Assembly (NCBI GenBank): GCA_030587525.1
Contig: JAUQYW010000242.1
Coordinates: 1 to 8,982, forward strand
Source of the DNA: Candidatus Sigynarchaeota archaeon
GTDB taxonomy: Archaea; Asgardarchaeota; Lokiarchaeia; Sigynarchaeales; Sigynarchaeaceae
Direction: 5' to 3'
DNA: 8,982 bases
The translations under genes and the position numbers were made by a program. Positions within the stretch are counted from its first letter, which is position 1. Every line of letters begins with the position of its first letter. Below the pieces are notes generated by a model, which did not search any database, was not told where the DNA came from, and saw nothing but the letters and a program-made list of their open reading frames with translations. Positions 4,442-8,982 of the stretch are shown here, one piece after another.

Positions 4442-5746
4442 ATGACACGGCTCACGAAGGAACAAGCAATAAAAAAGAAAGCTAAGATTGCAACTCTATT
4501 AGGCCAGGGAATTCCTATGGCGAAGATTGCAGAGCAGCTTAGCTGTAGCCTTAGAACCGTGGCAGAAGTGAAGTCCGGCCTGGGAAATAAAGGTAATAAT
4601 GGTAATGGTAATGCTAATGGTAACAAGGTGCAACAAACCAAATTGACCGAATCAAATCCCATACCATGCTGCAACACGGTAAGAAAATCACTTGCAACAC
4701 AAGCGGGGAGTCTGATTTCCAGGCAAGACGTGAAGGCCTACATCCGATCCCTTGGATATGAAAATTACATTTTTGGCATTATCGATGACTTGACCGAGGA
4801 ACACCTTGATTTCGATCCCCCGAAGCCTCGCTTGACACGGGCACAACTTGCAAGGAAATATGGCAAATATGACAAGAATCGGTCCTGGGCTACTCGCATC
4901 GTGAATCGCTTGCTCAAGGATCATCTGATCTACCCTGATCCAGGCATCTCACGTCTATTTCTCAAGAATCCCGGGATCTTTGGCTCTCCTTCCTCGACAC
5001 CTGTTGACCAGCTCCTTCAAGACAAGTACGTGAATAGGGTCCATCGCGTTCCTGTTACATGCGAGGTGGCCCCCAATAGCAAGCTCATCAATGAATCACT
5101 CCGGAAGCGAAAGGCATGGATGACGATTAAGGGCCAAGGTATTGAAGAGCTGGGCTGGGAAAAGAAACTCATCACCGATGCTCCAGAGATAGCAAAGGTC
5201 TGGGCAAAGCTTTGTAAATTACCAGAATCGAAATTCAAGCCCATTTCATGCCCGAATCAAATCAAGTTTTATGTTCTTGGCTACGGGAATGATTATGAAC
5301 AAGCAAAAAATGGTGCGTGGCGATCTGGCAAGATTTTACACGACATGTTTCAGAACAAGTATTCCTTGGAGCTAGGGTTCAGCACGGGTTCGGAGGACGA
5401 GGTTTCTCGGTATAAGCATACCAAGATTCCAAGGGACCTCATCACTGATGATTCGCCTGAAGAAAATACCATGCATGGCGTTGGGGACAAGGGAGGTAAA
5501 ATTCAAGACGACATCACCAAAGCCACGGATAGGGCCACCAAGGATATCGGGTCATTGAAAGACGAGCTCGCAGGGATCAAGGGTGAATTGAAGGATTCGA
5601 AGACTGGAAATCTTAGCACGGCCGAGCTCACATCACGCATGAATGATTTAGACAAGCGACTTGAACGTATCGAGACAAAGATCGACCGTATCGAGCCTAC
5701 ATTTAGTAGGCTCGTGGATGTGCTGGAGCGTTTAGCTCCTGCTTGA
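4442..5746 (+). CDS. HTH plus C-terminal coiled-coil DNA-binding protein, 434 aa
   Basis: This is the largest protein of the operon and has four visible sections. Residues 10-47: helix-turn-helix of the resolvase/sigma-like kind (IATLLGQGIPMAKIAEQLSC, then RTVAEVKSGL). Residues 48-62: a Gly/Asn linker encoded by a GGTAAT microsatellite. Residues 129-165: a second probable winged helix (RLTRAQLARKYGKYD, then WATRIVNRLLKDHLIYPD). Residues 197-315: a globular part with RVHRVPVTCEV and an FKPISCPNQIKFYVLGYG core that I cannot assign. Residues 353-430: a heptad-rich coiled coil (SLKDELAGIKGELKD; RMNDLDKRLERIETKIDRIE). Multiple DNA-binding parts plus an oligomerisation coil fit a replication initiator or a partition/centromere-binding protein; no nuclease or ATPase motif is visible. 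GAGGTAGG at 4426-4433 supports the ATG at 4442. This is inference without similarity data. Confidence 0.65.
   Translation: MTRLTKEQAIKKKAKIATLLGQGIPMAKIAEQLSCSLRTVAEVKSGLGNKGNNGNGNANGNKVQQTKLTESNPIPCCNTVRKSLATQAGSLISRQDVKAYIRSLGYENYIFGIIDDLTEEHLDFDPPKPRLTRAQLARKYGKYDKNRSWATRIVNRLLKDHLIYPDPGISRLFLKNPGIFGSPSSTPVDQLLQDKYVNRVHRVPVTCEVAPNSKLINESLRKRKAWMTIKGQGIEELGWEKKLITDAPEIAKVWAKLCKLPESKFKPISCPNQIKFYVLGYGNDYEQAKNGAWRSGKILHDMFQNKYSLELGFSTGSEDEVSRYKHTKIPRDLITDDSPEENTMHGVGDKGGKIQDDITKATDRATKDIGSLKDELAGIKGELKDSKTGNLSTAELTSRMNDLDKRLERIETKIDRIEPTFSRLVDVLERLAPA
4592..4625 (+). repeat. GGTAAT microsatellite inside the 434-aa gene
   Basis: Imperfect tandem copies of GGTAAT (with AAT and GCTAAT variants) encode the Gly/Asn linker between the N-terminal HTH and the rest of the protein. 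A gain or loss of whole 6-nt units keeps the frame, so the linker length may vary between strains. Confidence 0.6.
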
Positions 5747-5781
5747 TCAGATAGATAGAAACACACGCGGAGGTAAAATCC

Positions 5782-5919
5782 ATGATCGAAGGAAAAACGA
5801 AGCCCTCGAAATTTGACGAGCTATACGAGGAATATTGCAAGGAGCAGGAACGTCTCGATGAATCTCGCAACAAGCTTGCCAAGATCGAGAAGCAGATTGA
5901 TGGTGTAACTGAAAAGTAA
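5782..5919 (+). CDS. 45-aa coiled-coil protein
   Basis: The ATG at 5782 follows a strong GGAGGT (5769-5774) at 7 nt, the best Shine-Dalgarno in the window. The peptide MIEGKTKPSKFDELYEEYCK, then EQERLDESRNKLAKIEKQID and GVTEK, is a single charged helix from about residue 10 to 40 with heptad-like spacing of Leu, Tyr and Ile, and one Cys. It lies 35 nt after the 434-aa gene, which ends in its own coiled coil, so a direct partner of that protein is a fair guess. It is the last gene before a T-run terminator. Too short for a family call. Confidence 0.6.
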   Translation: MIEGKTKPSKFDELYEEYCKEQERLDESRNKLAKIEKQIDGVTEK

Positions 5920-5922
5920 TCC

Positions 5923-5936
5923 TTTTTTCTTTTTTT
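5923..5936 (+). terminator. T-rich terminator of the small-gene operon
   Basis: TTTTTTCTTTTTTT begins 4 nt after the TAA at 5917-5919. It has the same CTTTTTTT-type structure as the terminator at 348-359, with no GC hairpin. Confidence 0.65.
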
Positions 5937-5976
5937 GATGAACCTTACCTATAGGCCTGGATATATCGGTTCGTCA

Positions 5977-6059
5977 TGAAATACTTATTTCACGATGTTG
6001 ATTCTGATTCTGGTTGTCACGCGAAGTATATCCATTTTGCGGTGAAATAGCAATTTCAC
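5977..6059. repeat. Two related dyads with TGAAAT/ATTTCA arms
   Basis: TGAAATA-CT-TATTTCA (5977-5992) and GTGAAAT-AGCA-ATTTCAC (6042-6059) share arms and are 65 bp apart. Both lie between two convergent genes, away from any promoter I can see, so they are unlikely to be simple operators. They could be binding sites for a recombinase, a partition protein or a nucleoid protein, or weak bidirectional stems. Confidence 0.55.
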
Positions 6060-6063
6060 GAAT

Positions 6064-6118
6064 TATCAATATCTGTACAGATATACAAGAAAAAAGAAAA
6101 TTTATTCAAATATTGATA
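6064..6118. repeat. Nested palindromes: ATATCTGTACAGATAT within TATCAATAT/ATATTGATA
   Basis: A perfect 16-bp palindrome, ATATCTGTACAGATAT, occupies 6069-6084. A 9-bp inverted repeat TATCAATAT (6064-6072) / ATATTGATA (6110-6118) overlaps its left half and spans the minus-strand T-run. The spacer is very AT-rich. Confidence 0.6.
6087..6100 (-). terminator. T-rich terminator for the 249-aa gene
   Basis: On the minus strand this reads TTTTCTTTTTTCTT, about 70 nt beyond the stop at 6168. It faces the + strand terminator at 5923-5936, so the spacer blocks read-through both ways. Confidence 0.45.
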
Positions 6119-6167
6119 GATCTTTAGGAAATTTCTCGGTCGGCACGATCAAGAATATTATGATGGA

Positions 6168-6917
6168 TCAAGGCTTCCGCGTGATCCTTTTAGAGACCCA
6201 GATGATAGCCACGACGCTTGCGAAGCCGAGGGCGGTCATCTCGAAACCATTAATACCGGTATTAGGTGTTCCGCAAACGAGCCCCCAATATGTCGTGAAT
6301 GTGGTGAAATTCATCACATCCCACGCATAGTGAAAAACTCCTGTGATATTATCATAATAAATCGCATAACATCGGCTTATCCAGTTATCGAAAGTGAGCT
6401 CTCCAACCACGTTTTGAGACACCAATGATTTCGGGAACGTCCATTCGATCTCGGTCGCCGAAACATTCCTTGCACAGTTGAACATGCTCCCGTCTTCGAC
6501 AAACATGGATCCATTCCAATTCGCGCCTGACGAATCCGTGAACGCAGCAATTTGGTACTGTTCTATCGCGGATCCATTTGTACTGATCTGGACTTCGATG
6601 AAGACGGCTCCCGAACTGAGATTTCCCTCGTCAATCGCATCCCAGAATTCGATTCGGATGACCCAATCCGGTTCATGATCCTCCCACGTCAGCCTCTTGA
6701 TATCAATACTCGGTGCCGACGGAGGATTACCACACGTTATGTATGCGATTTCATTTTGCGAATCATATGAATTCTCCACCCCGCCTACCACATCGTTTTG
6801 CGGGTCATCAAGAATAACACCTTGGCACGTGCCTTGCCGAGGAATGAATGCCAGCAAGACAAGACTAAGGATTGCCAATATATTGAATGTAATAACCATT
6901 CTCGTACGTTTCATCAT
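6168..6917 (-). CDS. Surface protein, 249 aa, with signal peptide and C-terminal membrane anchor
   Basis: Residues 1-6 are basic (MMKRTR) and 8-27 hydrophobic (VITFNILAILSLVLLAFI), forming a signal peptide with likely cleavage near residues 28-32. The mature part, about 33-220, is a probable beta-sandwich. It opens with ILDDPQNDVVGGV ... IDIKRLTWEDHEPD, a pattern seen in DOMON/glucodextranase-like extracellular domains, which bind sugar or cofactors. It has at least six N-glycosylation sequons (such as NLS, NGS, NVS, NIT, NFT) and several cysteines. Residues 222-242 (INGFEMTALGFASVVAIIW) plus SKRITRKP form a C-terminal membrane segment with a basic end, as in archaeal CTERM-type surface proteins that a sorting enzyme may process. 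The ATG at 6917 fits a TATA element at 6951-6956. The divergent neighbour is also a surface protein. Exact ligand unknown. Confidence 0.7.
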   Translation of the reverse strand: MMKRTRMVITFNILAILSLVLLAFIPRQGTCQGVILDDPQNDVVGGVENSYDSQNEIAYITCGNPPSAPSIDIKRLTWEDHEPDWVIRIEFWDAIDEGNLSSGAVFIEVQISTNGSAIEQYQIAAFTDSSGANWNGSMFVEDGSMFNCARNVSATEIEWTFPKSLVSQNVVGELTFDNWISRCYAIYYDNITGVFHYAWDVMNFTTFTTYWGLVCGTPNTGINGFEMTALGFASVVAIIWVSKRITRKP

Positions 6918-6950
6918 ATTTTATGCATCTCTTTATCTTAATACTATTAC

Positions 6951-6956
6951 ATATAT
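6951..6956 (-). promoter_or_regulatory. TATA box of the 249-aa gene
   Basis: ATATAT within GGATATATGTAAT on the minus strand is centred about 37 nt before the ATG at 6917. It would give a leader of roughly 10 nt. It is preceded by purine-rich GGAAGG, a possible BRE. Confidence 0.5.
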
Positions 6957-6999
6957 CCTTCCGATGCTTGCGATAAAAGCTCAACCATCTAACACTTTT

Positions 7000-7046
7000 T
7001 TTTGGAATTCGTTCTCAAAACTTCGCTGTTTTAGCTTTTTCCAAAA
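7000..7046. repeat. Nested inverted repeat in the divergent promoter region
   Basis: The outer arms TTTTGGAA (7000-7007) / TTCCAAAA (7039-7046) match perfectly. The inner arms AAAAC (7017-7021) / GTTTT (7028-7032) enclose a 6-nt loop. A further TTTTTGGAA copy lies at 7148-7156. The region belongs to neither gene and could be a shared operator or a structured leader. Confidence 0.45.
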
Positions 7047-7172
7047 TATCTATCAATGAAACCATAGAAAGTGGTGATTTCTGCAAAAAACTTTCGTTTT
7101 AGGAAAAAGGGCTAGATAAGGAATAACATGGCGTTCGGAAAGTTTAATTTTTGGAAAAACCGGGATCCTCCT

Positions 7173-7201
7173 AGTACATATTATTCGTTCGTTCTTGTAC
7201 T
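7173..7201 (+). promoter_or_regulatory. Candidate promoter of the 578-aa gene flanked by AGTACA/TGTACT
   Basis: TACATATTATT (7175-7185) is the best TATA-like element upstream of the ATG at 7229, placing the transcript start near 7207 with a leader of about 22 nt containing GGGAG (7213-7217). An inverted repeat AGTACA (7173-7178) / TGTACT (7196-7201) brackets the element and could be a repressor site. The rest of 6957-7228 shows no gene. Confidence 0.35.
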
Positions 7202-7228
7202 TCAATTTACGTGGGAGCAAGATACTAA

Positions 7229-8965
7229 ATGGTCGAAAACAAAGATGATAATACATTAGCGACAATTAAACGAAAAATATCCAAAGGCGCGACCCAAACC
7301 TTTACGAAAACCAAGGCTTTTTTTCAGGCCATGGACAAGCCAACGCGAATCTTCGTGCTCGTATTGATGATCGCGGTCGTGGTGGAGATTCCCCTTTTCC
7401 TTTCCATCGGGATGAACGCCGGCGGCCCGAACCGGGCACCAACGCTCGGGGTTATATCCCCTGTAGCGAACATTAATATAACCGAAGGAGATTCGATGCT
7501 TTTCTCGGTGAATCCTACGGATCCGGATGGTGATAGTCTTTCATTCGCGTGGACGGTGAACGGGCAGTCTCAAGTGGGCAACGTTTCCTGTCTGTCCTTC
7601 ATAACCAATACCACGTCTAGTGGGTCCTACGTGATCAACGTGACGGTATCGGATGGCGTGCACCAGGTCGTCCAATCATGGAACGTGACTGTCATCAACA
7701 AGCTAACACGATTGGGCGGCTTTTGCATCGAGGAAGATGCTTGGCTCGTCGCGGATGGCGTGCTCTATTTCGGGGGTGGATTCGTGGATGGTAGTGACGA
7801 TTACATCGCTCCCGGGGCGGAGCTCTGGCGCAGCGACGGCACGCGAGAAGGCACGTATATGGTTGGCGATTTCAGGCCAGGTTATGATGGTTCGTATCCC
7901 GATGATTTCGCACAACTTGGCGACGAGATCATTTTTTCGATGGACAATGGAACCACCGGCGAGGAGCTGTGGAAGACCGACGGTACCGAGAACGGAACCG
8001 TCTTCGTGAAAGACATTTATCCCGGCTCACAAGGTTCCATGATCTATTACATGACAGCTTGCAACGACGCGGTGTTTTTCACGGCGGAGATGAATGCCAC
8101 GACATATGCTTCGTTGTGGACGTCGGACGGCACGCCGGCGGGCACGCGCATGGTAGCGAATCTCGGCTCTGCATACTATCTCACGAGCTTGGGTGATTTG
8201 CTTCTATTCCAGAGCAATAGCCATCTCTGGTGTTCCAACGGCACGACGGCGGGTACGCAAATGGTGAAAGACATCAACACGGGCGGAAGCGATGGCATAG
8301 AATTTCTCAGCGTGGTGAACGGTGTTATGTTTTTCGTCGCGAACGATGGCACGCACGGCAGCGAGCTCTGGCGTAGTGATGGTACGGCAAATGGCACCTA
8401 CATGGTAAAGGACGTGAATGGTACCATTGGTACAAGTTATTTCACGGTATGTGGTAATGTATTGTACTACTCGTGCGATGACGGCATCAATGGCGACGAG
8501 GTCTGGCGATCAAATGGCACGGCTACAGGCACGTACATGCTGAAGGATCTCAACACCACGGCGGGCACGGGTTCGTCTCCAGAATATTTCACGACAGCCG
8601 GTAATTACGTGTACTTCAATGCAGAAGACGGCGTGAGCGGTGACGAGGTCTGGAGAACCGATGGCACGGCTGCAGGCACGACATTGGTGGCAGACATCGT
8701 ACCAGGATATAATGGTGCAGACATCGACGCGTCAGAAGACTACAAGTTTGGCGCAACGAGTAATTATGTCGTCTTCGAGGCGGATGATGATACACATGGT
8801 AATGAGCCTTGGGTGAGCGATGGTACTGAGGCTGGCACGATGCTTGTAGGAGATATCCATCCGGGTTCTACCGGCTCTTCTCCCGATTTATTCTTCTCCC
8901 TCGGGAATGCAGTCCTCATCTGGGTCACGGATGATATGGATACCTATGGTTTCTGGGTTTACTAA
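7229..8965 (+). CDS. Signal-anchored ELWxxDGT-repeat beta-propeller surface protein, 578 aa
   Basis: Residues 1-40 are a basic, Thr/Lys-rich cytoplasmic tail. Residues 41-62 (IFVLVLMIAVVVEIPLFLSI) are an uncleaved membrane anchor. Residues 70-158 form one cadherin/PKD-like beta-sandwich (ITEGDSMLFSVNPTDPDGDS ... VNVTVSDG type pattern). Residues 165-578 contain eight copies of the ELWxxDGTxxGT motif, with Trp at 200, 248, 297, 334, 381, 426, 475 and 528. Their spacing of about 37-53 residues fits one blade each of a beta-propeller. ELWxxDGT proteins are extracellular and of unknown function, probably binding or adhesion. More than a dozen Asn-x-Ser/Thr sequons suggest heavy N-glycosylation, many of them from the NGT variant of the repeat itself. 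The protein ends in SLGNAVLIWVTDD ... GFWVY, likely the closing strand; no C-terminal anchor. GGGAG at 7213-7217 is a weak Shine-Dalgarno. The divergent surface gene may be co-regulated. Confidence 0.85.
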   Translation: MVENKDDNTLATIKRKISKGATQTFTKTKAFFQAMDKPTRIFVLVLMIAVVVEIPLFLSIGMNAGGPNRAPTLGVISPVANINITEGDSMLFSVNPTDPDGDSLSFAWTVNGQSQVGNVSCLSFITNTTSSGSYVINVTVSDGVHQVVQSWNVTVINKLTRLGGFCIEEDAWLVADGVLYFGGGFVDGSDDYIAPGAELWRSDGTREGTYMVGDFRPGYDGSYPDDFAQLGDEIIFSMDNGTTGEELWKTDGTENGTVFVKDIYPGSQGSMIYYMTACNDAVFFTAEMNATTYASLWTSDGTPAGTRMVANLGSAYYLTSLGDLLLFQSNSHLWCSNGTTAGTQMVKDINTGGSDGIEFLSVVNGVMFFVANDGTHGSELWRSDGTANGTYMVKDVNGTIGTSYFTVCGNVLYYSCDDGINGDEVWRSNGTATGTYMLKDLNTTAGTGSSPEYFTTAGNYVYFNAEDGVSGDEVWRTDGTAAGTTLVADIVPGYNGADIDASEDYKFGATSNYVVFEADDDTHGNEPWVSDGTEAGTMLVGDIHPGSTGSSPDLFFSLGNAVLIWVTDDMDTYGFWVY

Positions 8966-8982
8966 AAACCATTTGTAGTTTT
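8964..8982 (+). terminator. Possible terminator at the window edge
   Basis: AAAAAC (8964-8969) and GTTTT (8978-8982) form a short A/T stem overlapping the TAA stop and leading into a T-run that the window cuts off. Its completeness cannot be judged. Confidence 0.3.

Noticed and set aside
3962..4465. 167-aa ORF on the minus strand
   Set aside because: Antisense to two well-supported + strand genes with Shine-Dalgarno motifs and coupled stops and starts.
7053..7265. 70-aa ORF on the minus strand
   Set aside because: It covers the AT-rich promoter region and the start of the 578-aa gene. Composition is dictated by AT content and there are no start signals.

Overview
The window looks archaeal. 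Several genes have A/T-rich boxes about 25-30 nt upstream of the probable transcript start. Shine-Dalgarno motifs are GGTGA, GAGGT and GGAGG. Operons end in T-runs without a GC stem. Two predicted surface proteins carry many N-glycosylation sequons, and one has the C-terminal membrane tail with basic end seen in archaeal cell-surface proteins. An Asgard-type archaeon is possible, but no marker gene here proves it. No rRNA or tRNA was found.

Layout. (1) 1-343: the tail of a + strand operon, with the end of a CxxCxGxG protein and a 38-40 aa protein, closed by a T-run. (2) 344-1635: about 1.3 kb without a convincing gene but dense in structure. It holds four consecutive hairpins with a constant tip and different stems (375-562), a fifth copy (1062-1086), five copies of a 13-bp YTCGTGNGAGCTA element including a 37-bp tandem duplication (705-858), GGTATACC and other palindromes, and an A/T-only stretch (1211-1227). 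A replication origin or control region of an extrachromosomal or integrated element is a reasonable hypothesis. (3) 1636-1881: a small zinc-finger-like protein. It is convergent with an AT-rich orphan gene on the minus strand (2000-3007), a 335-aa protein with a possible N-terminal winged helix. (4) 3008-3203: a divergent control region with three TTTGCGA-core sites, one abutting the TATA box of the next operon. (5) 3204-5919: a compact + strand operon of seven genes. It contains an AbrB-like small protein, a 26-aa membrane peptide, a winged-helix protein, an unrecognised 135-aa protein, a ribbon-helix-helix-like protein, a 434-aa HTH plus coiled-coil protein and a 45-aa coiled coil. Stops and starts overlap or nearly touch between most of the genes, and the operon ends in a T-run. 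Its gene density and number of small DNA-binding proteins resemble a plasmid, virus or integrated element. (6) 5920-6167: a convergent intergenic spacer with nested palindromes and a terminator for each strand. (7) 6168-8965: two divergent surface-protein genes. One is a 249-aa protein anchored by an N-terminal signal and a C-terminal membrane segment. The other is a 578-aa signal-anchored protein with one cadherin/PKD-like domain and eight ELWxxDGT repeats, probably a beta-propeller.

How they might work together (inference): the small regulators in 3204-4423 and the orphan at 2000-3007 would act on the divergent operator region. The 434-aa protein is the best candidate to bind the repeat region at 344-1230, as initiator or partition protein. 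The surface genes at the right end look like ordinary host envelope genes and may mark the edge of the element. Gene functions were assigned by eye from motifs, without database searches.
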